A program made the translations under genes and the position numbers. A stretch of 64,000 nucleotides of DNA from Colletes latitarsis. Taxonomy: Eukaryota > Arthropoda > Insecta > Hymenoptera > Colletidae. The stretch's first letter is position 1, and every line of letters begins with the position of its first letter. Below the pieces are notes generated by a model. It was not told the origin of the DNA and searched no databases. It saw only the letters and a list, made by a program, of their open reading frames with translations. The stretch spans positions 6,510,001-6,574,000 of the forward strand of contig NW_027488368.1 in NCBI RefSeq assembly GCF_051014445.1. The letters run 5' to 3'. Below are positions 25,061 to 36,300 of this stretch, piece after piece.

Positions 25061-26935
25061 ATTAATGGCCGCGCCAGCCTCCTCCCGGCCGTCCGTCCCC
25101 GTGGCACCGTCCACCTCCATGGAGGACGATGCCACCGCCCTCGGCACCGGAGCCGGTGCAGCCCGCCTCTTCCTCTCCTTCCGGGAGGGGGGGGAGCACT
25201 TCTTGCTCCCCACCCTGTGATCGGCTGGCCTCCCCATGTCCGCACACAGCGGGCAGTGGGGGGCCGCCGCGCACTGGCTCGCACGGTGCTCTTTGGCACC
25301 GCAGCGGTAACACTGACCGCTGCGGTCCACCGGCGAGGTGCACCACTGCCTCACGTGCCCCAATTCGAGGCAGCGGTGACACTGGAGCGGGCGCGGCGCG
25401 AGGATTTCCACTCGCGCCGAAACCCACCCCACCAACACCCTCCCGGATTCCGCCACCTTACGGGCGGCGGAGAGGGGGCACCGGGCCCACACCGACCCGA
25501 GGCCGGAGGGCGACCTGCGGATCTCTCCGATCCGCAGGTCCTCCACAGGACAGTCCCCCGCCCTCGCAAGGGCACGGGACACATCCTGTGCGCTGACCGA
25601 GTCGTCCAGCCCACAAACGCGCATCTCCGTGCGCTTCGTGGGCCGGGCGACCCGGACACCTCGCTCGCCCAGCTGCTCCCGGAGCCTCTGGGCGAGACGA
25701 TCCGCCTTCGCGCCGCCTTCTGCACCGGGGATCTCCAGCAAGAGACCCCCGGTCACGGCCCTCTTCGCCCTCACGGAGGCGATGCCCAGCTCTTCCAGGG
25801 AGATATTCTCCCTGGCGAGCCGCATCGCCTCCGCGAGGGTCAGGTCGCCCCCCTGCGCAACGGTCAGCGTCACCGCTGCCGTTTTTGGGGGACGACCTGG
25901 TCGTGCCTTCCCGACCTTCGCGGCCTTTTCCTTGGCCGCCGGCGGCGGAGGCGGAGGCTGCGGTTGCGAGGCCTTCCTCGCCGCCCGCTTCGCCTTCCGC
26001 CCCACCACCTCACTCCACGCCACCCCCCCTTGGGAGGGTGCTGTGGAGGACGCGACCACCGCGACCACGGGTACACCACCCCCCTTGGGGGTCGCGACCC
26101 GGGGCCCTGGTGCCGCAACGCTGGGCGGAGCCTTCACTCCGCCCTTCTTTGCCTTCCCCGACTGTACCGGAACAGGTCGGGGAGGCACCGCCTTCCTGCT
26201 GACCGCTCTTCCGGCGAGGAGCTCCTCCCGGAAGGCGGCCAGCTTGCCATCAATCATGTCCCCAATCCTCCTCAGAAGATCGTCTTCTGAGGAGGACGGG
26301 GACTTCTTCACGGGCGGAGTGCGGGTGGAGGGGCCCGCGGTGCCCCGCACCACTGCCGCCGCACTCCGCTTATTTACCTCCGCCGAGGGACGCGGCGGTG
26401 GAGGAGGAGGGAGGATGGGAGGGAGGGCCGCGCTGTTCCACAGCGCCTCTGCCCTCCTCCTCCCCTGTCGCTCCTCCTCCAACAGGAGCTGCAGACGGGC
26501 GTTCCGCCCTCTGAGCTCCCGCGCCGCCTCCCTCATTTCCTCCGCCGCGGCCTTCAGGGCCTCCGCGCCACCGCTTTTCTGCCCCTTAAAGGCGCAGGCA
26601 GCGGCGACTTTCTCTACCCGCCTCAGGGACGAGGAGATCCTCTCCGATATCTCCTCGGTCACCTCGTCCCTGAGGCAACTCAGCCTCACCGACGGGCTCA
26701 TCGCCCCGCCCACCTCGACGACGGCCTGCCCCGTCCTCTTCCTCTTAGAGCCTATGTGGCTCGTGCTGGAGGAGAAGGACGAGACCGACGCCGTCTCGTC
26801 GTCCTCCTCCACCCTCCACGAAGCCGGACCTGGCGCTGAGTGGGGCGCGAGCGCCGCCACCCTAACCCCAACCCCGTCTCCGTCCTCCCCAACCAACAAA
26901 ACCCGCCCCATCCCCATTTTATTTTCTGTGTCCAT
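25058..26935 (-). CDS. ORF1: Gag-like RNA-binding protein of an R1-clade retrotransposon
   Basis: 625 residues from the first ATG (26935-26933). The frame is open a further 12 codons upstream from a GTG at 26971, but ATG is the likelier start. Such proteins bind element RNA and carry it to the target. The sequence shows an acidic/Ser-rich N-terminus, a charged Glu/Arg/Ala region compatible with a coiled coil (about residues 88-163), and Pro/Lys-rich disordered stretches including an AT-hook-like PGRPPK. A folded region of about residues 355-515 follows. Then come three zinc knuckles: C519-C522-H527-C532, C542-C545-H550-C555 and C561-C564-H573-C580. A basic SRKERKRRAA and an acidic tail end the protein. 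Three knuckles in this position are typical of R1-clade ORF1. It overlaps ORF2 by one base. Confidence 0.92.
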   Translation of the reverse strand: MDTENKMGMGRVLLVGEDGDGVGVRVAALAPHSAPGPASWRVEEDDETASVSSFSSSTSHIGSKRKRTGQAVVEVGGAMSPSVRLSCLRDEVTEEISERISSSLRRVEKVAAACAFKGQKSGGAEALKAAAEEMREAARELRGRNARLQLLLEEERQGRRRAEALWNSAALPPILPPPPPPRPSAEVNKRSAAAVVRGTAGPSTRTPPVKKSPSSSEDDLLRRIGDMIDGKLAAFREELLAGRAVSRKAVPPRPVPVQSGKAKKGGVKAPPSVAAPGPRVATPKGGGVPVVAVVASSTAPSQGGVAWSEVVGRKAKRAARKASQPQPPPPPPAAKEKAAKVGKARPGRPPKTAAVTLTVAQGGDLTLAEAMRLARENISLEELGIASVRAKRAVTGGLLLEIPGAEGGAKADRLAQRLREQLGERGVRVARPTKRTEMRVCGLDDSVSAQDVSRALARAGDCPVEDLRIGEIRRSPSGLGSVWARCPLSAARKVAESGRVLVGWVSARVEILAPRPLQCHRCLELGHVRQWCTSPVDRSGQCYRCGAKEHRASQCAAAPHCPLCADMGRPADHRVGSKKCSPPSRKERKRRAAPAPVPRAVASSSMEVDGATGTDGREEAGAAIN

Positions 26936-27319
26936 AATAGTCCCACGAGATGGTCGGAAATAAAGGTCCACCCGGGCAGAGCCGCCTTACCCGGGTAAGC
27001 CTAATACTCGGGGGGTTCGGCAGGTTCCCCGGAGGTGGTCGCTTGGGATTGGGCCTTCTCCCCCAACCATGCATCCCATCGCCGCGCACCATAGCTTAGG
27101 ATTGGAGGGCGATTTTATAGAGTCGCCATACTCGTGGCCCAGGCGGTTAAGCCAAGACCCCCGTTCCTCCTGCCGTCACGTACCATTCACAAAACCAATA
27201 GGGAATTGTGAATGGGTCGTTGTGACGACCAACAGGAGGCTTACGGTGTGTGTATGACTCGGGTACCCCGGGTTCGTTAAGCCCGTACTGCAGCTGAAAG
27301 GCTGGCAGCCCCTCAGGGG
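26936..27319 (-). other. 5' UTR of the non-LTR element
   Basis: 384 bases from the target-site duplication to the ORF1 ATG. The 5' end begins CCCCTGAGGGG, itself a short inverted repeat. A long imperfect hairpin lies at 27166-27239: arms CCTCCTG, GTCAC and CCATTCACAA pair with TTGTGAATGG, GTGAC and CAGGAGG around a 13-nt loop. A second small inverted repeat, ACCCGGG/CCCGGGT, lies at 26970-26996 just before the ORF1 start. An internal promoter is expected for this class, but I cannot point to a specific element. A short plus-strand open frame here is not convincing. Confidence 0.8.
27166..27239 (-). other. Long imperfect hairpin in the 5' UTR
   Basis: The core stem CCATTCACAA (27183-27192) and TTGTGAATGG (27206-27215) is a perfect 10-bp inverted repeat. 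It extends outward through GTCAC/GTGAC (27075-type arms at 27175-27179 and 27222-27226) and CCTCCTG/CAGGAGG (27166-27172 and 27233-27239), separated by short internal loops. It may be an RNA structure for translation or packaging; the function is unknown. Confidence 0.7.
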
Positions 27320-27335
27320 ATCTGTCTCATACTTT
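27320..27335. repeat. Target-site duplication, right copy (non-LTR element)
   Basis: ATCTGTCTCATACTTT follows the 5' end of the element and matches 21297-21312. The satellite then resumes exactly where it stopped: TCGCATATTTCTCATTCATG, as in copy 1 at about 3880 and copy 2 at about 11792. Confidence 0.9.
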
Positions 27336-30300
27336 CGCATATTTCTCATTCATGTTGGCCAGATTCTGGGCTTTTTCTGGATTGGATCACGTAGTTATGT
27401 GGTACCACACTGAAACAGTCAGTTAAACCTGGATACAACCAGTATTTTAGAGGATAACGCATGTCAGGTCTGGGTTAGGTCTAGGATTTGCCCTCATCTG
27501 GCTCATACTTTCGCATATTTCTGATACTTGTTGGCCTGATCCTGGGCTTTTTCTGGATTGGATCACGTAGTAATGTGGTACCACACTGAAGCAGTTAATT
27601 AAACCCGTATACAACCAATATTTTTGAGGGTAACGCATGATAGGTCTGGGTTAGGTCCAGGATTTGCCCTCATCTGGCTCATACTTTCGCATTTTTCGTA
27701 TACTCGTTGGCCAGATCCTGGGCCTTTCCTGGTTTGGATCACGTGCTAATGTGGTACCACACTGAAACAGTCAATTAAACCTACTCTCGGTCAATATTTT
27801 AGAGGATAACGCATGTTAGGTCTGGTATAGTTCTTGGACTTGCCCGCATCTGGCTCATACTTTCGCATTCTTCACATACTTGTTGGACAGATCCTGCGTT
27901 TCTTCTGGTTTGGATCACGTAGTAGTGTGGTGCCACACGGAAAGAGTCGATTAAACCTGGTTTCGATCAATATTTTTGAGGATAACGCATGTTAGGTCTG
28001 GGTTAGGCCTATGATTTGCCCTCATGAGGCTCATACTTTCGCATATTTCTCATACTTGTTGGCCTGATCTTTGGCTTTTTCTGGTTTGGATCACGTACTA
28101 ATGTGGTACCACACTGAAACAGTCGACTATACCTGGTCTCGATCAATATTTTAGAGGATAACGCATGTTATGTCTGGGTTAGATCTGGAATTTGCTCTCA
28201 TCAGTCTCATACCTTCGCATTCTTCACATACTTGTTGAACAGATCCTGCATTTTTTCTGGTTTGAATCACGTAGTAATGTGGTATGACACTGAAACAGTC
28301 CATGAAATCTGGTTTCGATCAATATTTTAGAGGATAACGCATGTTAGGTCTAGGTTAGGCCTGGGATTAGCCCTCATCAGACTCATACTTTCGCGTTTTT
28401 CGCATACTTGTTGAACAGATCCTGGGTTATTTCTGTTTTGGATCATGTAGTAACATGGTATCACACTGAAACAGTCGATTAAACCTGGTCTCGATCAATA
28501 TTTTATGGGATATCGCATGTTAGGTCTAGGTTAGCCCTGGGATTTGCCCTCATCAGACTCATACTTTCGCATTCTTCACATACTTGTTGGACAGATCCTG
28601 GGTTATTTCTGGTTTGGATCAGGTAGTAATGTCGTACCACACTGAAGCAGTCGATTAAACCAGGTTTCGATCAATATTCTAGACGATAACGCATGTTAGG
28701 TCTGAGTTAGGTCTAGGATTTGCTCTCATCCGGCTCATACTTTCGCATATTTCTTATACTTGTTAGCCAGATCCTTTGCTTTTTCTGGATTGGGTCACAC
28801 AGTAATGTGGTACCACACTGAAACAGTCGATTAAACCTAGTGTCGGTCAATATTTCAAAGGATATCGCATGTTAGGTCTGGGTTAGGTCAGGGATTTGCT
28901 CTCATCAGGCTCATACTTTCGCATATTTCTCATACTTGTTGGCCTGATCCTGGGCTTTTTCCGGTTTGGATCAGGTAGTAACGTAGTACCACACTGATGC
29001 AGTCAATTAAACCTGGACGCGATCAACATTTTAGAGGATAACGCCGGTTAGGACTCGGTAAGGTGTGGGATTTGCCCTCATCAGGCTCATACTTTCCCAT
29101 ATATCTCATACTTGCTAGCCAGATCCTTTGCTTTTTCTGGATTGGATCACACAGTAATGTAGTACCACACTGAAGCAGTCAATTTTACCTGGTCTCGATC
29201 AATATTTTAGAGCATAACGCATGTTAGGTCTGGGTTAGGTCTAGGATTTGCCCTCATCTGGCTCATTCTTTCGCATTTTTCGCATACTTGTTGAACAGAT
29301 CCAGGGATTTTTCTGGTTTTGATCACGTGGTAATGTGGTACCACACTGAAACAGTCAATCAAACCTATTCTCGGTCAATATTTTAAAGGATATCGCATGT
29401 TAGGTCTGGGTTAGGTCTAGGATTTGCCCTCATGAGGCTCACACTTTCGCATATTTCTCATACTTGTTGGCCTGATCCTGGGCTTTTTCATTTTTGGATC
29501 ACGTGGTAATGTGGTACCACACTGAAACAGTCCATCAAACCTGGTCTCGGTCAATATTTTAAACGATATCGCATGTTAGGTCCGGGTTAGGTCTGGGATT
29601 AGCCCTCATCAGACTCATACTTTCGCATTTTTCGCATACTTGTTAGCCAGATCCTTTTCCCTTTTTCTGGATTGGGTCACACAGTAATGTGGTACCACAC
29701 TGAAACGGTCGATTAAACCTGGTTTCGATCAATATTTTAGAAGATAACGCATGTTAGGTCTGGTTTAGTTCTTGGATTTGCCCGCATCTGGCTCATACTT
29801 TCGCATTCTTCACATACTTGTTGGACAGATCCTGCGTTTTTTCTGGTTTGGATCACGTAGTAATGTGGTGCCACACGGAAACAGTCGATTAAACCTGGTT
29901 TCGATCAATATTTTTCAGGATAACGCATGTTAGGTCTGGGTTAGGTCTATGATTTGCCCTCATGAGGCTCATACTTTCGCATATTTCTCATACTTGTTGG
30001 CCTGATCCTTGGCTTTTTCTGGTTTGGATCATGTAGTAACATGGTATCACACTGAAACAGTCGACTAAACCTGGTCTCGATCAATATTTTAGAGGATAAC
30101 TCATGCTGGGTCTAGGTTAGGTCTGGAATTTGCGCTCATCAGTCTCATACCTTCGCATTCTTCACATACTTGTTGAACAGATCCTGCGTTTTTTCTGGTT
30201 TCAATAACGTAGTAATGTGGTATCACACTGAAACAGTCCATGAAACCTGTTTTCGATCAATATTTTAGAGGATAACGCATGTTAGGTCTAGGTTAGGCCT

Positions 30301-33300
30301 GGGATTAGCCCTCATCAGACTCATACTTTCGCATTTTTCGCATACTTGTTGAACAGATGCTGGGTTATTTCTGGATTGGGTCACAGAGTAATGTGGTACC
30401 ACACTGAAACGGTCGATTAAACCTGGTTTCGATCAATATTTTAGATGATAACGCATGTTAGGTCTGGCTTAGTTCTTGGACTTGCCCGCATCTGGCTCAT
30501 ACTTTCGCATTCTTCACATACTTGTTGGACAGATCCTGCGTTTCTTCTGGTTTGGATCACGTAGTAATGTGGTGCCACACGGAAAGAGTCGATTAAACCT
30601 GGTTTCGATCAATATTTTTCTGGATAACGCATGTTAGGTCTGGGTTAGGTCTATGACTTGCCCTCATGAGGCTCTTACTTTCGCATATTTCTCATACTTG
30701 TTGGCCTGATCTTTGGCTTTTTCTGGTTTGGATCACGTAGTAATGTGGTACCACACTGAAACAGATAATTAAAGCCGTTTACAACCAATATTTTTGAGGG
30801 TAACGCATGTTAGGTCTGGGTTAGGTCCAGGATTTGCCCTCATCTGGCTCATACTTTCGCATTTTTCGTATACTCGTTGGCCAGATCCTGGGCCTTTCCT
30901 GGTTTGGATCACGTGCTAATGTGGTACCACACTGAAACAGTCAATTAAACCTACTCTCGGTCAATATTTTAGAGGATAACGCATGTTAGGTCTGGGTTAG
31001 GTCTGGAAATTGCCCTCATTAGATACATACTTTCGCATTCTTCACATACTTGTTGAACAGATCCTGCGTTTTTTCTGTTTTGGATCACGTAGTAATGTGG
31101 TGCCACACGGAAAGAGTCGATTAAACCTGGTTTCGATCAATATTTTTGAGGATAACGCATGTTAGGTCTGGGTTAGGTCTATGATTTGCCCACATGAGGC
31201 TCATACATTCGCATTTTTCGCGTACTTGTTAGCCAGATCCTTTTCCCTTTTTCTGGATTGGGTCACACAGTAATGTGGTACCACACTGAAACGGTCGATT
31301 AAACCTGGTTTCGATCAATATTTTAGTTGATAACGCATGTTAGGTCTGGTTTAGTTCTTGGATTTGCCCGCATCTGGCTCATACTTTCGCATTCTTCACA
31401 TACTTGTTGGACAGATCCTGCGTTTTTTCTGGTTTGGATCACGCAGTAATGTGGTGCCACACGGAAACAGTCGATTAAACCTGGTTTCGATCAATATTTT
31501 TCAGGATAACGCATGTTAGGTCTGGGTTAGGTCTATGATTTGCCCTCATGAGGCTCATACTTTCGCATATTTCTCATACTTGTTGGCCTGATCCTTGGCT
31601 TTTTCTGGTTTGGATCATGTAGTAACATGGTATCACACTGAAACAGTCTACTAAACCTGGTCTCGATCAATATTTTAGAGGATAACTCATGCTAGGTCTA
31701 GGTTAGGTCTGGAATTTGCACTCATCAGTCTCATACCTTCGCATTCTTCACATACTTGTTGAACAGATCCTGCGTTTTTTCTGGTTTGAATAACGTAGTA
31801 ATGTGGTATCTCACTGAAACAGTCCATAAAGCCTGTTTTCGATCAATATTTTAGAGGATAACGCATGTTAGGTCTAGGTTAGGCCTGGGATTAGCCCTCA
31901 TCAGACTCATACTTTCGCATTTTTCGCATACTTGTTGAACAGATGCTGGGTTATTTCTGGATTGGGTCACAGAGTAATGTGGTACCACACTGAAACGGTC
32001 GATTAAACCTGGTTTCGATCAATATTTTAGATGATAACGCATGTTAGGTCTGGCTTAGTTCTTGGACTTGCCCGCATCTGGCTCATACTTTCGCATTCTT
32101 CACATACTTGTTGGACAGATCCTGCGTTTCTTCTGGTTTGGATCACGTAGTAATGTGGTGCCACACGGAAAGAGTCGATTAAACCTGGTTTCGATCAATA
32201 TTTTTCAGGATAACGCATGTTAGGTCTGGGTTAGGTCTATGACTTGCCCTCATGAGGCTCATACTTTCGCATATTTCTCATACTTGTTGGCCTGATCTTT
32301 GGCTTTTTCTGGTTTGGATCACGTACTAATGTGGTACCACACTGAAACAGTCGACTATACCTGGTCTCGATCAATATTTTAGAGGATAACGCATGTTAGG
32401 TCTGGGTTAGATCTGGAATTTGCTCTCATCAGTCTCATACCTTCGCATTCTTCACATACTTGTTGAACAGATCCTGCGTTTTTTCTGGTTTGAATCACGT
32501 AGTAATGTGGTATCACACTGAAGCAGTCCATGAAATCTGGTTTCGATCAATATTTTAGAGGATAACGCATGTTAGGTCTAGGTTAGGCCTGGGATTAGCC
32601 CTCATCAGGCTCATACTTTCGCGTTTTTCGCATACCTGTTGAACAGATCCTGGGTTATTTCTGGTTTGGATCATGTAGTAACATGGTATCACACTGAAAC
32701 AGTCGACTAAACCTGGTCTCGATCAATATTTTAGAGGATAACTCATGCTAGGTCTAGGTTAGGTCTGGAACTTGCTCTCATCAGTCTCATACCTTCGCAT
32801 TCTTCACATACTTGTTGAACAGATCCTGCGTTTTTTCTGGTTTGAGTCACGTAGTAATGTGATATCACACTGAAACAGTCCATGAAACCTGGTTTCGATG
32901 AATACTTTAGCGGATAACGCATGTTAGGTCTGGGTTAGGTCTGGGATTTGCCCTCATCAGGATCATACTCTCGCATTTTTCGCATACTTGTTGAACAGAT
33001 CCTTGGATTTTTCTGGATTGGATCACGTAGTAATGTGGTACCACACTGAAACAGATAATTAAACCCGTTTACAACCAATATTTTTGAGGGTAACGCATGT
33101 TAGGTCTGGGTTAGGTCCAGGATTTGCCCTCATCTGGCTCATACTTTCGCATTTTTCGTATACTCGTTGGCCAGATCCTGGGCCTTTCCTGGTTTGGATC
33201 ACGTGCTAATGTGGTACCACACTGAAACAGTCAATTAAACCTACTCTCGGTCAATATTTTAGAGGATAACGCATGTTAGGTCTGGGTTAGGTCTGGAAAT

Positions 33301-36300
33301 TGCCCTCATCAGATACATACTTTCGCATTCTTCACATACTTGTTGAACAGATCCTGCGTTTTTTCTGGTTTGGATCACGTAGTAATGTGGTGCCACACGG
33401 AAACAGTCGATTAAACCTGGTTTCCATCAATATTTTTCAGGATAACGCATGTTAGGTCTGGGTTAGGTCCATGATTTGCCCTCATGAGGCTCATACTTTC
33501 GCATATTTCTCATACTTGTTGGCCAGATCCTTGGCTTTTTCTGGTTTGGATCATGTAGTAACATGGTATCACACTGAAACAGTCGACTAAACCTGGTCTC
33601 GATCAATATTTTAGAGGATAACTCATGCTAGGTCTAGGTTAGGTCTGGAATTTGCACTCATCAGTCTCATACCTTCGCATTCTTCACATACTTGTTGAAG
33701 AGATCCTGCGTTTTTTCTGGTTTGAATAACGTAGTATTGTGGTATCACACTGAAACAGTCCATGAAACCTGTTTTCGATCAATATTTTAGAGGATAACGC
33801 ATGTTAGGTCTAGGTTAGGCCTGGGATTAGCCCTCATCAGACTCATACTTTCGCATTTTTCGCATACTTGTTGAACAGATGCTGGGTTATTTCTGGATTG
33901 GGTCACAGAGTAATGTGGTACCACACTGTAACGGTCGATTAAACCTGGTTTCGATCAATATTTTAGATGATAACGCATGTTAGGTCTGGCTTAGTTCTTG
34001 GACTTGCCCGCATCTGGCTCATACTTTCGCAGTCTTCACATACTTGTTGGACAGATCCTGCGTTTCTTCTGGTTTGGATCACGTAGTAATGTGGTGCCAC
34101 ACGGAAAGAGTCGATTAAACCTGGTTTCGATCAATATTTTTCAGGATAACGCATGTTAGGTCTGGGTTAGGTCTATGACTTGCCCTCATGAGGCTCATAC
34201 TTTCGCATATTTCTCATACTTGTTGGCCTGATCTTTGGCTTTTTCTGGTTTGGATCACGTACTAATGTGGTACCACACTGAAACAGTCGACTATACCTGG
34301 TCTCGATCAATATTTTAGAGGATAACGCATGTTAGGTCTGGGTTAGATCTGGAATTTGCTCTCATCAGTCTCATACCTTCGCATTCTTCACATACTTGTT
34401 GATCAGATCCTGCGTTTTTTCTGGTTTGAATCACGTAGTAATGTGGTATCACACTGAAACAGTCCATGAAATCTGGTTTCGATCAATATTTTAGAGGATA
34501 ACGCATGTTAGGTCTAGGTTAGGCCTGGGATTAGCCCTCATCAGACTCATACTTTCGTGTTTTTCGCATACTTGTTGAACAGATCCTGGGTTATTTCTGG
34601 TTTGGATCATGTAGTAACATGGTATCACACTGAAACAGTCGACTAAACCTGGTCTCGATCAATATTTTAGAGGATAACTCATGCTAGGTCTAGGTTAGGT
34701 CTGGAATTTGCTCTCATCAGTCTCATACCTTCGCATTCTTCACATACTTGGTGAACAGATCCTGCGTTTTTTCTGGTTTGAGTCGTGTAGTAATGTGATA
34801 TCACACTGAAACAGTCCATGAAACCTGGTTTCGATGAATACTTTAGAGGATAACGCATGTTAGGTCTGGGTTAGGTCCAGGATTTGCCCTCATCTGGCTC
34901 ATACTTTCGCATTTTTCGTATACTCGTTGGCCAGATCCTGGGCCTTTCCTGGTTTGGATCACGTGCTAATGTGGTACCACACTGAAACAGTCAATTAAAC
35001 CTACTCTCGGTCAATATTTTAGAGGATAACGCATGTTAGGTCTGGGTTAGGTCTGGAAATTGCCCTCATCAGATTCATACTTTCGCATTCTTCACATACT
35101 TGTTGAACAGATCCTGCGTTTTTTCTGGTTTGGATCACGTAGTAATGTGGTGCCACACGGAAAGAGTCGATTAAACCTGGTTTCGATTAATATTTTTGAG
35201 GATAACGCATGTTAGGTCTGGGTTAGGTCTATGATTTGCCCACATGAGGCTCATACATTCGCATTTTTCGCATACTTGTTAGCCAGATCCTTTCCCCTTT
35301 TTCTGGATTGGGTCACACAGTAATGTGGTACCACACTGAAACGGTCGATTGAACCTGGTTTCGATCAATATTTTAGATGATAACGCATGTTAGGTCTGGT
35401 TTAGTTCTTGGACCTGCCCGCATCTGGCTCATACATTCGCATTCTTCACATACTTGTTGGACAGATCCTGCGTTTCTTCTGGTTTGGATCACATAGTAAT
35501 GTGATGCCACACGGAAAGAGTCGACTAAACCTAGTTTCGATCAATATTTTTGAGGATAACGCATGTTAGGTCTGGGTTAGGTCTATGACTTGCCCTCATG
35601 AGGCTCATACTTTCGCATATTTCTCATACTCGTTGGCCTGATCTTTGGCTTTTTCTGGTTTGGATCACGTACTAATGTGGTACCACACTGAAACAGTCGA
35701 CTATACCTGGTCTCGATCAATATTTTAGAGGATAACGCATGTTAGGTCTGGGTTAGATCTGGAATTTGCTCTCATCAGTCTCATACCTTCGCATTCTTCA
35801 CATACTTGTTGAACAGATCCTGCGTTTTTTCTGGTTTGGATCACGTAGTAATGTGGTGCCACACGGAAAGAGTCGATTAAACCAGGTTTCGATCAATATT
35901 CTAGATGATAACGCATGTTAGGTCTGGGTTAGGTCTAGGATTTGCTCTCATCCGGCTCATACTTTCGCATATTTCTTATACTTGTTAGCCAGATCCTTTG
36001 CTTTTTCTGGATTGGGTCACACAGTAATGTGGTACCACACTGAAACAGTCGATTAAACCTAGTGTCGGTCAATATTTCAAAGGCTATCGCATGTTAGGTC
36101 TGGGTTAGGTCAGGGATTTACCCTCATGAGGCTCATACTTTCGCATATTTCTGATACTCGGTGGCCTGATCCTGGGCTTTTTCCGGTTTGGATCAAGTAG
36201 TAACGTGGTACCACACTGATGCAGTCGATTAAACCTGGACACGATCAACATTTTAGAGGATAACGCCGGTTAGGACTCGGTTAGGTGTGGGATTTGCCCT

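Larger units (their letters stand above)
21310..27319 (-). mobile_element. Full-length R1-clade non-LTR retrotransposon
   Basis: About 6.0 kb of GC-rich sequence embedded in AT-richer satellite, read on the minus strand. Order from its 5' end: 5' UTR (27319-26936), ORF1 with three CCHC zinc knuckles, ORF2 with APE-type endonuclease, reverse transcriptase and a C-terminal CCHC motif, 3' UTR and a poly(A) tail (poly(T) at 21310-21359). A 13-16-bp target-site duplication flanks it. The two-ORF layout, three ORF1 knuckles, endonuclease motifs (GDFN, SDHR) and Cys-His motif after the RT match the R1 clade (relatives: R1, TRAS, SART, Waldo, Mino). I see no frameshift or stop in either ORF, so this copy looks full-length and possibly competent. 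Confidence 0.93.

Noticed and set aside
22917..25061. 714-codon open frame on the plus strand opposite ORF2
   Set aside because: Antisense shadow in GC-rich coding DNA; the sequence has no recognisable domain, while the minus strand encodes a textbook endonuclease-RT.
25217..26963. Plus-strand open frames of 357 and 444 codons opposite ORF1
   Set aside because: Same cause: high GC leaves few antisense stops; composition is low-complexity and the zinc knuckles are on the minus strand.
27069..27257. 62-codon plus-strand frame opposite the 5' UTR
   Set aside because: No domain, wrong strand for the element, and it overlaps the hairpin.
27260..27319. HDV-like ribozyme at the 5' end of the non-LTR element
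   Set aside because: The region has short GC-rich inverted repeats, but I could not assemble the required double pseudoknot by eye, so it is not called as a feature.
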